Assembly (NCBI GenBank): GCA_021818105.1
Contig: JAKAFB010000005.1
Coordinates: forward strand, 46,473 to 110,472
Length of the DNA stretch: 64,000 nt
Reading direction: 5' to 3'
Origin: Acidobacteriota bacterium
Lineage (GTDB): Bacteria; Acidobacteriota; Terriglobia; Terriglobales; Acidobacteriaceae
How positions within the stretch are numbered: the stretch's first letter is position 1; the number at the start of each line of letters is the position of its first letter. The position numbers were made by a program, and so were the translations under genes. The notes under the pieces were generated by a model. It was not told the DNA's origin and did no database searches. It saw only the letters and a list, made by a program, of their open reading frames with translations. Positions 1 through 9,676 of this stretch are shown in pieces.

Positions 1-291
1 TTCCAGATAAAAGCCAGCGACGGCCATCGCTACGCGTGCCACGGGTGTGGCGATGAGCAGAAGAAGGCCAAACTGGATGAGGCCCTCGCTGCTGAGATGC
101 GAGGCAGACCGCAGGATGCCCGGCAGGGTAGTTACATTCGATCCTTCAAATGCAAAGGCGTGGTAGCTGGCCCGCTCGGCATGATGTTGCATCAGGTACA
201 GTACACCGCCGATCAGCACGACGGCGGCTGCCAGCAGGACGCCGGCTCGCAACAGGTTTCCGATGATGTCTTCAAGATGACGATCATCCAT
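1..291 (-). CDS. DUF1634 family membrane protein (partial)
   Basis: The reading frame opens with MDDRHLEDIIGNLLRAGVLL and runs off the left edge of the window, so the C-terminus is missing. The 97 visible residues contain one clear hydrophobic segment (about 13-34) and the start of a second (about 75-95), with an H-x2-LED start typical of DUF1634 proteins. It begins 5 bases after the stop of the TSUP transporter gene on the same strand, so the two are co-transcribed. DUF1634 genes are commonly found next to TauE/SafE-type permeases, and an accessory role for that transporter is the natural inference. No function has been shown for the family. Confidence 0.75.
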   Translation of the reverse strand, partial: MDDRHLEDIIGNLLRAGVLLAAAVVLIGGVLYLMQHHAERASYHAFAFEGSNVTTLPGILRSASHLSSEGLIQFGLLLLIATPVARVAMAVAGFYLE

Positions 292-296
292 GCGCG

Positions 297-1136
297 TTAA
301 ATCCTTCCGGTAAAGCCATTCAGAATCATTTCCACGGCAAGCAGCAGAATCACGACACCAAAAATGACCCTGAGCAGGCGGACAGGGGCGTGTACCAACA
401 CCTTGGTTCCAAGAAAGGCTCCGGCCAGAACGCCGAGCATGACGGGCATGGCAACGCGCGGATCAATGTAGCCGCGGCTCAGGTAGACACCCGCGCTGGC
501 AGCGGCGGTGACGCCAATCATAAAGTTGCTTGTAGTGGTGGAGACCTTGAAGGGAATCCGCATTGCGCGGTCCATCGCGATTACCTTCACGGCTCCAGAA
601 CCAATGCCGAGCAAGCCGGAAAGCGCTCCTGCACCCAGCATCAAGCCAAAGCCCATGGGCACGTTTTGCACTCCGTATTCCTGCCTGCCGCCATTAAATG
701 GAAAATCGCCTCCAAGCCGAAGGCGCCTGGCAAGCGCGTCTGACTGGATGGGAGTCTCCAGTTCCGGCGAACCGTTGAAAAGCGATTGATATGCGGACTG
801 CAGAAGTACCAGACCGAAGATAATGGCAATAAGATGCGTGCTGGTAAAGGCGGCCAGGTAGGCGCCGACCACAGCGCCCAGGGTTGTTGCAATCTCCAGC
901 AGCATGCCGATGCGGATATTGGAAAAGCCTTCCTTGACATAAGCAGCTGCAGCGCCGGAGGAAGTGGCAATCACCGATATCAGTGAAGCCCCAATCGCAT
1001 ATTTGATGTCAACGCCTAGAGCGAGCGTTAAAGCAGGAACAATGATGACGCCGCCACCGAGACCCGTGAGCGCGCCCAGAAATCCTGCGAGTGTGGCGAC
1101 AGTCCAGACCACGAGAGTAAAGCCCAATGCTGTCAT
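297..1136 (-). CDS. TSUP family (TauE/SafE-type) anion permease
   Basis: A 279-residue integral membrane protein of the sulfite exporter TauE/SafE family. The N-terminus holds the Gly-rich signature of the family (GALTGLGGGVIIVPAL, residues about 21-36), which recurs in the second half as GLLGIGSGAVKVIAMD (about 173-188), reflecting the internal duplication of these permeases. About eight hydrophobic segments are visible. Members move sulfite, sulfonates or other small organic anions; the substrate here cannot be read from the sequence. It is followed directly by a DUF1634 gene. The ATG at 1136 is the first in frame and has only a weak upstream AGG. Confidence 0.85.
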   Translation of the reverse strand: MTALGFTLVVWTVATLAGFLGALTGLGGGVIIVPALTLALGVDIKYAIGASLISVIATSSGAAAAYVKEGFSNIRIGMLLEIATTLGAVVGAYLAAFTSTHLIAIIFGLVLLQSAYQSLFNGSPELETPIQSDALARRLRLGGDFPFNGGRQEYGVQNVPMGFGLMLGAGALSGLLGIGSGAVKVIAMDRAMRIPFKVSTTTSNFMIGVTAAASAGVYLSRGYIDPRVAMPVMLGVLAGAFLGTKVLVHAPVRLLRVIFGVVILLLAVEMILNGFTGRI

Positions 1137-1498
1137 GGAAAAGGCCTAAGTAAGACGAAAGTTCAGTATAGCGTGGAAGATTCCGGCCTTGATGGCTGTT
1201 GGATTGCTGTTTGCGACATGCGCAGCGAGCGCATGAAATCGGGTAATCATTCTTATGCTCACTTGAGTAGGACGGCAAATCATGCGCAGTGGTTGTCCAG
1301 GGGCACGCAAGTCCTCTATGCACGCATTCTTTGTGAACCATGGCTCGACGCCCGCCACGCAATGCGGGCCCGCTGCAGCTGCGAAAAGCTCGGATGCTCT
1401 CGTACGCTGGTCCGATTTTGATGAGCCTGCGGTCAGGAGGCTAAGGTAGGGCATGCGGCACAGCCCCGTGAACGCAGCGCGCGTGCCGCCAGAGCACC
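1137..1498. other. Intergenic region between tnaA and the TSUP operon
   Basis: A 362-base stretch between two genes transcribed leftward. Short open frames exist on both strands, but none has a ribosome site or a recognisable product. It should carry the terminator of the tryptophanase gene and the promoter of the TSUP gene; I see no convincing hairpin with a T-run and no clean promoter. Confidence 0.4.
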
Positions 1499-2857
1499 CT
1501 ACGTGTTGACTGGTTCCAGGTGCGCGGTGAAGTGGCGAAGAAACGGCGCTTCATACGTCAGGCGCATGCCGTGAATGCGTTCGCGATGGTTCCATACCTC
1601 CAGGATGACTTCCACAAGGTAGTCAATATGGCTTTGCGTGTAGACGCGGCGTGGAATGGCGAGACGCACCAGGTCCATTTGGGCAGCGCCAGCAAACATC
1701 AGTGTGCCAATCTCCACGGACCGAATGCCGCCTTCCAGGTAAAGCTCCGCAGCCAGCGCCACGCCAGGAAACTGGTCAGTGGGGATGTGCGGTAGAAAGC
1801 TGCGCGCGTCAAGGTAGACTGCATGGCCACCAGGCGGCTGAACGATGGGAACGCCCTGTGCGGCAACGTGGTTGCCCAGGTACGCAGTCGAAGCGATGCG
1901 ATAGCGCAGGTAGTCCGGCTCCAGCGCTTCCTGCACGCCCACGGCGATGGCTTCAAGATCGCGTCCTGCCAGCCCGCCGTAGGTCGGATAGCCTTCAGTG
2001 AGAATGAGCAGGTCTTTCTCCTGCTGCGCAAGCAGGTCGTTATTAGTGCAGAGAAATCCGCCGATGTTGGCCATGCCGTCCTTCTTGGCGGACATCGTGC
2101 AGCCGTCGCCATAGCTGAACATTTCCTGAGCAATCTCTTTCGGCGTCTTGTGCTCATAGCCGGGCTCGCGCAGCTTGATGAACCAGGAATTCTCCGCAAA
2201 GCGGCATGCGTCAAAGTAAAGAGGTATGCCATGCCGTTTGCAGACCGCGCTCACCGCGCGAACGTTCTCCATGGAGACCGGCTGACCGCCGCCTGAATTG
2301 TTCGTGACCGTGAGCATTACCAGAGGTATGCGCTCGCGACCGACGCGAGAGATTAGTGCTTCCAGAGCGGCCACGTCCATGTTGCCTTTGAACGGGTGCT
2401 GCAAGGCGGGCTGGCGGCCCTCCGAGATGAGCAGGTCCACGGCCTCAGCGCCGACATACTCTACATTGGCGCGGGTGGTATCAAAGTGGGTGTTGTTTGG
2501 AACCACGTCACCATTCTTGCAGGCGACACCGAAGAGGATGCGCTCCGCTGCGCGCCCTTGATGTGTGGGAATCACATGCTTGTAGCCAAAAATGTCCTGC
2601 ACGGAGTTGCGAAAGCGGTCAAAGCTGCGGCTGCCTGCGTAGCTCTCGTCACCTTCCATGATGGCAGCCCATTGATGCGTAGACATTGCCCCCGTGCCGG
2701 AATCGGTGAGCAGATCGATGAGCACATCGTCCGCGGGCAGGAGAAACAAGTTGTAGTAAGCCTCTTTCAGCAGATGCTCGCGCTGCTCCCTGGTCGTCCA
2801 GCGAAGGGGTTCCACGCTCTTGATGCGAAAGGGTTCGATGATTGTCGTGATGGGCAT
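1499..2857 (-). CDS. tnaA: Tryptophanase (tryptophan indole-lyase)
   Basis: A 452-residue PLP-dependent beta-eliminating lyase. It would cleave L-tryptophan to indole, pyruvate and ammonia in the cytoplasm. The PLP lysine lies in SAKKD (about Lys259). Much of the chain looks like tyrosine phenol-lyase (EPFRIKSVE near the start, SYGDGCTMS before the lysine). However, the three positions that separate the two enzymes are all of the tryptophanase kind: Asp126 in HFDTT (Thr in tyrosine phenol-lyase), Ile383 in VEIG (Arg there) and His442 in LRHFT (Phe there). I place the start at the ATG at 2857, which has AAGAGG seven bases upstream; an in-frame TTG two codons earlier is possible. It is divergent from the GH39 gene and has no tnaB permease beside it. 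Confidence 0.88.
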   Translation of the reverse strand: MPITTIIEPFRIKSVEPLRWTTREQREHLLKEAYYNLFLLPADDVLIDLLTDSGTGAMSTHQWAAIMEGDESYAGSRSFDRFRNSVQDIFGYKHVIPTHQGRAAERILFGVACKNGDVVPNNTHFDTTRANVEYVGAEAVDLLISEGRQPALQHPFKGNMDVAALEALISRVGRERIPLVMLTVTNNSGGGQPVSMENVRAVSAVCKRHGIPLYFDACRFAENSWFIKLREPGYEHKTPKEIAQEMFSYGDGCTMSAKKDGMANIGGFLCTNNDLLAQQEKDLLILTEGYPTYGGLAGRDLEAIAVGVQEALEPDYLRYRIASTAYLGNHVAAQGVPIVQPPGGHAVYLDARSFLPHIPTDQFPGVALAAELYLEGGIRSVEIGTLMFAGAAQMDLVRLAIPRRVYTQSHIDYLVEVILEVWNHRERIHGMRLTYEAPFLRHFTAHLEPVNT

Positions 2858-3134
2858 GATCAAGCCTCTTGGATGATTAGGCGCAAAATCTGTTCGCCTC
2901 CGCGCCTGCGCTTCTTGCTCCGTTACGGTCTACGCGCATGGGCGGCGACAGAGCACCAAAGAGTCTAACGCGCCGACCGTCAGCCCTGCCCGTTCGCGGC
3001 AAAGTTTACACTTTCCCGCTTGACGGCGAGGAGCACGACCGGTAAGAATTGCCAGTGCACAATCGATTGCGCATATCCGCAATTGTAGTGTGTCCATCAC
3101 AAGCAACACCGCAATTGAACGCAGGGAAATCCTC
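2858..3134. promoter_or_regulatory. Divergent promoter region tnaA / GH39
   Basis: A 277-base divergent intergenic region. The only structure I can define is the 18-bp near-palindrome at 3056-3073 described separately. Looser CGCAATTG half-sites follow it at about 3078-3085 and 3109-3116, between the operator and the glycosidase start. Confidence 0.5.
3056..3073. promoter_or_regulatory. Candidate LacI-family operator
   Basis: TGCACAATCGATTGCGCA is an 18-bp palindrome with one mismatched pair, with a central CG step as in LacI/CcpA-type operators. The identical 18-mer occurs at 9699-9716 in front of the TonB-dependent receptor gene. A LacI-family regulator gene lies between the two target genes. 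It sits 62 bases upstream of the glycosidase start codon. Confidence 0.75.
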
Positions 3135-4652
3135 ATGAACTCGCTTCGCAGTACGCTCTTCAGCCTGGCAATCGCGCTCGTTGGCGTCGCATCTCCCGCC
3201 ATTGCACAAACCGTCCCCACAGCTGTCACCATTGATGCCGGCGCTCCCGCCCATCCGTTTCCGCATTTCTGGGAGCAGATGTTCGGCTCTGGCCGTGCCG
3301 TGCTGGCGCTGCGTGAGAACTACCTAAAGGATTTGCAGGAAGTTCACGACGATATTGGAATGCGCTACGTGCGGTTCCACGCCATCCTGCATGACGAAGT
3401 GGGCGTCTACGACGAGGACGAGAATGGGCATCCCGTCTACAACTTTACTTACGTCGATCAGATCTACGATGGGCTGCTGGCTCGCGGAGTGCGGCCGTTT
3501 GTTGAAATCAGCTTCATGCCGCGCAAGCTTGCCGCGCGTGATGCCATTCATCCCTTCTGGTACAAGCAAAATGTAGCTCCGCCGAAGGACTACGCCAAAT
3601 GGGATGCATTGATGTGCGCCTTCGCACAGCACCTTGTAGAGCGCTATGGAATCGACGAGGTGTCGAAGTGGTACTTCGAGGTCTGGAATGAGCCGAATAT
3701 TGACTTCTGGGCAGGGGAGCCGAAGCAGCAGACCTACTTTGAGTTCTACGATCACACCGCACGCGCGCTCAAGTCCGTGAGCCCGCGCCTGCGCGTCGGT
3801 GGTCCGGCCACGGCGGCTGCACATTGGATTCCTGCGTTCCTTGAGCATGTGAGCAAAGATCGTGTACCCATTGACTTCGTTTCCACTCATGGATACGCGG
3901 ACGACACCGTGCAGGACATGTTCGGCACCAATGAAGACATTCCCATGCGCGACCGCGTCTGCCGTGCTGTGCAAAAGGTACACGGCGAAATCCGTGCGTC
4001 GGCCATGCCTGACCTGCCGCTGATGTGGACGGAGTGGAACGTGCCCTCGTATGGCGAACTGCATGCGCGAGACAACTGGTATGTAGGCCCCGCGCTGGCA
4101 CGGGACATCAGCCAGTGCGACGGTTCTGTGAACATGATGTCCTGGTGGACCTTCGACGACGTCTTTGAAGAGGGCGGCGTGAAGCGCGAGCCGTTTGACG
4201 GCGGTTTCGGGCTCATCGCTCCTGGCCGGATTAAGAAGCCGAGCTTTTATGATTTCAGCCTGCTGCACGAGCTTGGCACCACACGCCTGCAGAACCCGGC
4301 AGACAACGTTCTTGTGACGCGGCGTGAAGATGGATCATTGGTGGTGGCTGTGTGGAATCTCGTTGACATGGACAAGCTCGCGCAGGGCGCTCCCATCACC
4401 CTCCATCTCAGGTTCAAAGGTGTGCCTCAAGCCGCTCGGGTCGCGATCCGGCGAGTCGACGAAGCACATGGAAATCCCATGACTACTTATCGTGCGATGG
4501 GCAGTCCACGTTATCCCACACAGGCGCAGATTCAAGCGATGAATCATGCCTCCGCGCTGCCTCCTCCGGAGCAAACATCGCTTGTGGATGGAACGCTTCA
4601 GTTGACGCTTCCGGTAAATGGGCTTGCACTGATTCAGGTGGCCGGGCACTAA
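3135..4652 (+). CDS. Exported GH39 beta-xylosidase-like glycosidase
   Basis: A 505-residue glycoside hydrolase of family 39 (clan GH-A), secreted or periplasmic: the first 24 residues form a signal peptide ending in AIA. The acid/base Glu186 is in WNEPN and the nucleophile Glu300 in WTEWN, the spacing expected of a GH-A barrel; the C-terminal ~130 residues form the usual beta domain. Family members hydrolyse xylosides, but other specificities exist, so xylose is an inference. The chosen ATG has AGGGA nine bases upstream and starts the signal peptide directly; an upstream ATG at 3090 would prepend 15 residues without signal character. It lies under a LacI-type operator and just ahead of a LacI-family gene, suggesting induction by the sugar released. 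Confidence 0.88.
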   Translation: MNSLRSTLFSLAIALVGVASPAIAQTVPTAVTIDAGAPAHPFPHFWEQMFGSGRAVLALRENYLKDLQEVHDDIGMRYVRFHAILHDEVGVYDEDENGHPVYNFTYVDQIYDGLLARGVRPFVEISFMPRKLAARDAIHPFWYKQNVAPPKDYAKWDALMCAFAQHLVERYGIDEVSKWYFEVWNEPNIDFWAGEPKQQTYFEFYDHTARALKSVSPRLRVGGPATAAAHWIPAFLEHVSKDRVPIDFVSTHGYADDTVQDMFGTNEDIPMRDRVCRAVQKVHGEIRASAMPDLPLMWTEWNVPSYGELHARDNWYVGPALARDISQCDGSVNMMSWWTFDDVFEEGGVKREPFDGGFGLIAPGRIKKPSFYDFSLLHELGTTRLQNPADNVLVTRREDGSLVVAVWNLVDMDKLAQGAPITLHLRFKGVPQAARVAIRRVDEAHGNPMTTYRAMGSPRYPTQAQIQAMNHASALPPPEQTSLVDGTLQLTLPVNGLALIQVAGH

Positions 4653-4796
4653 TTTGCCTGGAGGGAGAACGGCTCGTAAAGAATCCCGGCAAGGCGTCGC
4701 TACGGAAAGAACAGCGCGTGCACACTACCGCCTTGCAGCGCCCAATAAGGGGCAGGGGACTCGCAATGTTCTTTTTGCATACGTGCCGCGCACGAT

Positions 4797-5876
4797 ATGC
4801 TGATGACAGGATCAGGAGTGAAGCCACCAGCCAAACCGATTACGCTCAAAGAGCTAGCTGCAACGCTTGAGCTCTCGCAGTCCACTGTCTCGCGCATTAT
4901 CAATGGCGAGGCAGCTGCGCATCGCATTGCTGAAGAGACGCGGCAGCGCGTGCTGCACGCCGCGGCACTCTATGGCTACACGGCAAACGCAGTGGCCCGC
5001 AGCCTGCGCCAGAAGCGGACCTACACCATTGGCGTCATCGTGCCGGAGATTAGCGAAGGCTATTCGACTGCGGTTCTCAGCGGTGTGGAAGATGAGCTTT
5101 TGAAAGACGGCTACTTCTATTTTGTGGTCAGCCACCGCCATCGTCCGGAATTGCTGCATGGTTATCCTCGCATGATGCTGACGCGCTCCGTCGAAGGCAT
5201 CATCGCCATCGATACAGCCATCGAGGAAGAACTGCCCGTACCTTTGGTCTCTATCTCAGGGCACAGGCGGCGTGAGGGTGTCATTAACATCGAGCTGGAT
5301 CACAGGCAGGCGGCGCATCTGGCTTTGTCTCATCTCAAGTCGCTGGGACACCGCCACATTGCCTTTATCAAGGGCCAGGCCTTCAGCTCGGATACGAATC
5401 CGCGCTGGAAGGCGATTGCGGAGGAGGCCAAGGTGCTCGACCTTCCGGTGGATCCCCAGCTTGTGGTGCAGCTGCAAAGCCCGGAGCCGGGTCCGGGGCC
5501 GGGCACGGAAGTTACGCGCCAGCTCCTGCAAACAGGAAGGCCCTTCACGGCAATTTTTGCCTTCAACGACGTAACGGCTATCGGCTCCATTCTTGCGCTG
5601 CGTGAGGCAGGCATGCGCGTTCCCCGGGACGTCTCCGTGCTTGGCTTTGACGATGTGTTGGCAGCTTCCACCAACAATCCGCCCCTCACAACAATTCAGC
5701 AGCCCTTGCGTGGCATGGGGCAGGCTGCAGCCAGCACGCTGCTCAAACTCATTCAGGGCGAGCTGCCGCAGCCCTATCCGCCCGCCATCACTGTCCTTCC
5801 CAAGCTGATCGTGCGCAAATCCACGGGCCACGTTGCGCAGCACCCCGCGGCGTACGCTGCCGATGCCGACGACTAA
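4797..5876 (+). CDS. LacI family transcriptional regulator
   Basis: A 359-residue sugar-responsive repressor. The N-terminal helix-turn-helix is clear (ITLKELAATLELSQSTVSRI, about residues 14-33), followed by a hinge ending in ANAVARSLRQ and a periplasmic-binding-protein-like effector domain with the family signatures IGVIVPEIS, FAFNDVTAIG and VLGFDD. It follows the GH39 gene by 144 bases and is convergent with the TonB receptor gene. Two copies of one 18-bp operator, before the GH39 and receptor genes, are its probable targets. No copy is visible in its own upstream region. The ATG at 4797 is used; an ATG two codons later is equally possible and neither has a strong ribosome site. Confidence 0.92.
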   Translation: MLMTGSGVKPPAKPITLKELAATLELSQSTVSRIINGEAAAHRIAEETRQRVLHAAALYGYTANAVARSLRQKRTYTIGVIVPEISEGYSTAVLSGVEDELLKDGYFYFVVSHRHRPELLHGYPRMMLTRSVEGIIAIDTAIEEELPVPLVSISGHRRREGVINIELDHRQAAHLALSHLKSLGHRHIAFIKGQAFSSDTNPRWKAIAEEAKVLDLPVDPQLVVQLQSPEPGPGPGTEVTRQLLQTGRPFTAIFAFNDVTAIGSILALREAGMRVPRDVSVLGFDDVLAASTNNPPLTTIQQPLRGMGQAAASTLLKLIQGELPQPYPPAITVLPKLIVRKSTGHVAQHPAAYAADADD

Positions 5877-5987
5877 AGGCACACAAACCTCAACCTAACC
5901 TCATCCTGCTTCCACAGCATCTTCGCCATGCGTGTTGTGTCAGTGCGCAGCGATATGCAGCCTTCGGATAGTGTCGCTAGCGCAAAA

Positions 5988-6023
5988 GCAATGCCGCCAG
6001 GGATGAACTCCTGGCGGCATTGC
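5988..6023. terminator. Bidirectional terminator between convergent genes
   Basis: A perfect 14-bp stem (5988-6001 with 6010-6023, GCAATGCCGCCAGG) with an 8-base loop. It is followed by ACTTTTC on the plus strand and TTTTGCG on the minus strand. It separates the LacI gene from the converging receptor gene. A second hairpin (6038-6046 with 6056-6064) lies closer to the receptor stop. Confidence 0.8.
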
Positions 6024-6076
6024 ACTTTTCAGCTAGGCCTTCCCGGCGGAATCCTCCGGGAAGGGAATTCCGCAGT

Positions 6077-9000
6077 TTAGAACTTGAAATGAGCTTCCAT
6101 TTCAATGGTTCGTGAGCCGAGCACGCCTGTCGCTCTGCCGAAGTAGGTATCGGTAATGCCCGAGTCCACTCCGGAGAGGTTCAGCTGGTTGAAGAGGTTG
6201 TAGGCATTGGCGCGCACTTCAAACCGTGCGTTCTCGCCCAGAACCTTCATCGTCGGCAGACCAAAGGCCTTGGTCACAGTAAAGTCTGTGTCCCAGTACC
6301 GCGGGCCGAAGAAGGCGTTGCGGCCAACGCCCGGAACAGAAGGCAGGGCGCCGGGTGTGGGTGCGGTGCCGTCGCTTGGCCACAGTGTTCCGACGGGCTG
6401 CGTCGGCATGGTGAAGTATGCAGGGCCGCCGTTCGCAAAATTGCCATTTATGTTCTTGAAGGTATCCGTGCTTTGGCTGGTTCCAGCTCCGCCCAGATAC
6501 TTTTGCGCACGGTAGCCTGTCTGGCATCCGTCATAGTTCTCGATGACGGAGCAATTGCTGCTGTACATCGGGTTGAACGGGAAGCCGGAGTGCCAGTTCA
6601 TGATGCCGCTGAACGTCCAGCCACCAGCCAGTTTCTCCAGCATGTTGTTCCCGTGGAAGATGGTCGGCGACCAGAGTCCCCACAGCTTGAACATATTGCG
6701 GGAGTCGAAGTCGGACGATCCCCAGTTATAGCCAGGCAGGAACTGGTAGTCCGGCATGGTGTACGGGCCCGAACCGTCATCCAGTGACTTGCCCCAGCGA
6801 TACTGCGCGTCCACTTGGAAACCCTTCGCGAACTGATGCTGCAGCTCGGCCATCAGCGAGTTGTAGCTCGAATTGCCGGTGGCCTCATACCAGTCAACGA
6901 AGTTCAGTTTCGGGTTGTAGCTCATCTGGCCCGCGATCACCTGCGGCGTCAGTTCCTTGTTCAGGTCATTCTGCAGCGGCAGGTGATGGCCCGTGGTGCC
7001 GGCGTAGCCCAGCGTGGCCACCCAGTTGTAGCCCAGGTCATACTGCCCCTGCAACGAGTACCGATACACATAGGCTGTGTTCCAGTTTGTGGGCAAGCCC
7101 GTAACGGACAACTGCACATTCGCCACAGGCAGGTTGTTGGCGTCAAACGCCGTGATCATGTTCGGGTTCGGCGGCAGCGCGCCAAACTGGTACAGATTGC
7201 TGGCCGTGCCGTAGACGATTTGCGAACCGGTCAGATAGCCGCCGTTGGCCAGATAGGGCGGGTTGTTGCGCGTGTTGGTGGTGATGGCAAATTCCAGGCC
7301 GTTGTAGCCAATGCCAAAGCCGCCGCGGATGACCAACTTGCCCTGGTTGCGCTCTGGGCTCCAGGCAAAGCCAATCTGCGGGCCAAAGTTGGCCTTCTGC
7401 GCGTTGAACTCCGGACCGCCCAGTTCAAACCGGATGCCCGTGAGCGTGTTGGCGCCAGTACCCAAGCGGAGGTTGGCCAGGTGGCCTTGCTTCTCCGTCA
7501 TGCCACCGAAGTAATCCCAGCGCAGGCCGGCGTTGATGGTCAGGTTCGGCTTTACCTTCCAGTCATCCTGCACAAAGAGGCCCCACACACTGCCACGGGT
7601 ATTTTTGGTAAAGGTGGAAGGAGCGCCCGTGCGCGGATCAGCCGTGATGCTTTCGCTGAACGGCGCGTCGTTCAGGAAGTCCCAAAGGTTGTTGAAGTTG
7701 TAGCCCGGCTGGGCAAACCACGTAGGCTCATCTAGGTAGGCAAGCCGTGTGTACTGGCCGCCAAACTTGAGGCTGTGGGTCTTGTACACCTTGGTGAGCA
7801 CGTCCTTCACGTTGAAGGTCCACTGGTCAAACACGCTGCCCACGCTGGGGCCAAAGTTCGCCAGGTTGGCATTCGCGAAGTTGTTGGGAATGTACGCGTC
7901 CGGTAGGCCCAGCGGCGACTGCGGGTTGGATGTGAGCTCATTCCACTTCCAGCCGGCCATGTCGGCGCGTGCCTCGTTCAGCATGTTGGCAGAGAAGATG
8001 TGGTTGTAGAGCGCGCCGGTCGAGTAGTTCTTCGCGTTGTGGTTGAAGAAGTTGTAGTCGCGCGACGGGCCGTTATAGAAGGACTGATCCACGGGCACCC
8101 AGTACAGGTTGGCCGCGATCAGGTCCTTGTCCGTGGCCTGGAAGTCAACACGGCCACCGAACTGCTGGTTGGTCTGGTTCGACGGGCCGATGGTCGCCAC
8201 ATACATGATGTCGGGATTGCCGTCCATGTTCGTGGCATAGTTGCCGGTGCCGTCGCCGCCAAGGCCGGGCGTGAATACACCGTTGTTCTCAGGTGCCCAA
8301 GAGGGGTCCTGTGTGCCCAGCGGCACGCCGACGAGCGGTCTGCCAAGGTCAAGGCCCTGCCCCTGAATCCAGTTACAGTTCACGCCCTGCACCAGGTTGA
8401 TGCTCGCGCAATCGTGGAAATCGTTCGGTCCTTCCAGGATCTTGGTGTAGACAGCCCCTGCGCCCTTGATGGTGAGGAAGCTGTTGGAAATGCTACCGCT
8501 GGGTGCGGAGCTGTCGAACGACGCGGTGTCATACCAGCCGCCGCCCGTCGAGACAGAGTGGTTGCGAATCGTTTCGTAGGAGAAGAACCCGAAGAGCTTG
8601 TTGCGAAGGATGGGTCCGCCGACCGTGCCGCCCCACTGGTTAAAGCGGCTATTGTTGCGCTGCGGATTGTTGTTGGGGTCCCAGCGCTGGTAGGCGTTCA
8701 GGCCCGGGCGGTCAACCTTGAAGAAAGCCGTGCCGTGCAGATCGTTGGTGCCGTTCTGCGAAGTCACCTGAATCTGGCCACCACTGGTGCGACCCCACTC
8801 TGCGTCATAGCCGCTCGAGACGACCTTTACTTCCTTGATGGAGTCTTCACTCGGTGTCACGATGGCTGCTGAGCCCCACGTAACGCTTGTGATGTTCACG
8901 CCGTCCAGCGACACGCCGTTGGTGTCGTTGCGCCCACCGTTGGCGAAGACTTGGGGACGGTTTTCCGTCTGGAAAACGCCTGAAGTCGCGTCGGAGCCGC

Positions 9001-9613
9001 CAGGGCCTTGGTTGCCGGGCAGGTTGTTGGTGCCGCCGCCGCTTGCCTGCGAGCCGTCACCGAACATGCCGGGAGCCAACTGCATCAGTTGGAAGACGTC
9101 GCGACCGAACGATGGCAGCTTGGCGATCTCATTCTGGCTGATGGTTGCACTCACCGTGCCAGTCGCCGTGTCAATCAGCGGTTCAGTCGCCGCATTAACC
9201 ATGACGGTCTCTGCAGCACCGCCGACTTCAAGCGTCACGTTGAGCAGGTTTGGCTGCTCAGCGATGATCTTCACGTTGTCGATCACGTTCTTCTTGAAGC
9301 CGTCACGAGACGCCTCAAGCTTGTAAGTGCTGGGTCCCAGCGCGCCAAAAAAGTACACACCAGAGGTGTTGCTTTGTGCGGTGAGGGTACGGCCGGTTTG
9401 TGTATCGGTGAGGGTGAGATTGGCGCCGGGGATGAGCGCTCCTTGGGCATCTACGACCGAGCCCTGCAGGCTGGCTCCGTACTGGGCGTGTGCTGGCAGT
9501 GCGCTAAGCGCCAGCAGCAGCACGGTCACGGGCCACCATAGGCTTCGTGCGGCTTTTGAGACAGGGCCGGCACATAGGCCCTGTATAAGGCTCCTTACAT
9601 CAATAGCTTGCAT
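6077..9613 (-). CDS. TonB-dependent receptor with carboxypeptidase-regulatory-like domain
   Basis: A 1178-residue outer-membrane receptor of the Oar-like class that is expanded in Acidobacteria. A signal peptide ends in ALPAHAQ (about residue 44). An Ig-like carboxypeptidase-regulatory domain follows (GASLQGSVVDAQGALIPGA, then TDTQTG and KLEASRDGF), then a plug domain (about 140-270) and a beta-barrel ending in the outer-membrane C-terminal Phe (EAHFKF). These receptors are thought to import oligosaccharides. The start is set at 9613, where AGGAG lies seven bases upstream. The frame stays open 50 codons further, but that extension runs through the duplicated operator and has no leader character. 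The shared operator with the GH39 gene suggests a xylan-type oligosaccharide as substrate. Confidence 0.9.
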   Translation of the reverse strand: MQAIDVRSLIQGLCAGPVSKAARSLWWPVTVLLLALSALPAHAQYGASLQGSVVDAQGALIPGANLTLTDTQTGRTLTAQSNTSGVYFFGALGPSTYKLEASRDGFKKNVIDNVKIIAEQPNLLNVTLEVGGAAETVMVNAATEPLIDTATGTVSATISQNEIAKLPSFGRDVFQLMQLAPGMFGDGSQASGGGTNNLPGNQGPGGSDATSGVFQTENRPQVFANGGRNDTNGVSLDGVNITSVTWGSAAIVTPSEDSIKEVKVVSSGYDAEWGRTSGGQIQVTSQNGTNDLHGTAFFKVDRPGLNAYQRWDPNNNPQRNNSRFNQWGGTVGGPILRNKLFGFFSYETIRNHSVSTGGGWYDTASFDSSAPSGSISNSFLTIKGAGAVYTKILEGPNDFHDCASINLVQGVNCNWIQGQGLDLGRPLVGVPLGTQDPSWAPENNGVFTPGLGGDGTGNYATNMDGNPDIMYVATIGPSNQTNQQFGGRVDFQATDKDLIAANLYWVPVDQSFYNGPSRDYNFFNHNAKNYSTGALYNHIFSANMLNEARADMAGWKWNELTSNPQSPLGLPDAYIPNNFANANLANFGPSVGSVFDQWTFNVKDVLTKVYKTHSLKFGGQYTRLAYLDEPTWFAQPGYNFNNLWDFLNDAPFSESITADPRTGAPSTFTKNTRGSVWGLFVQDDWKVKPNLTINAGLRWDYFGGMTEKQGHLANLRLGTGANTLTGIRFELGGPEFNAQKANFGPQIGFAWSPERNQGKLVIRGGFGIGYNGLEFAITTNTRNNPPYLANGGYLTGSQIVYGTASNLYQFGALPPNPNMITAFDANNLPVANVQLSVTGLPTNWNTAYVYRYSLQGQYDLGYNWVATLGYAGTTGHHLPLQNDLNKELTPQVIAGQMSYNPKLNFVDWYEATGNSSYNSLMAELQHQFAKGFQVDAQYRWGKSLDDGSGPYTMPDYQFLPGYNWGSSDFDSRNMFKLWGLWSPTIFHGNNMLEKLAGGWTFSGIMNWHSGFPFNPMYSSNCSVIENYDGCQTGYRAQKYLGGAGTSQSTDTFKNINGNFANGGPAYFTMPTQPVGTLWPSDGTAPTPGALPSVPGVGRNAFFGPRYWDTDFTVTKAFGLPTMKVLGENARFEVRANAYNLFNQLNLSGVDSGITDTYFGRATGVLGSRTIEMEAHFKF

Positions 9614-9676
9614 CGCTAGTCTCCTGGGAAGCTGTTGCCGGTTTGAGACAGTCTGCGGCATCACTGCCTCTGGGTG

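Noticed and set aside
1499..2857. Tyrosine phenol-lyase
   Set aside because: The body is similar, but all three residues that decide the substrate are of the tryptophanase type.
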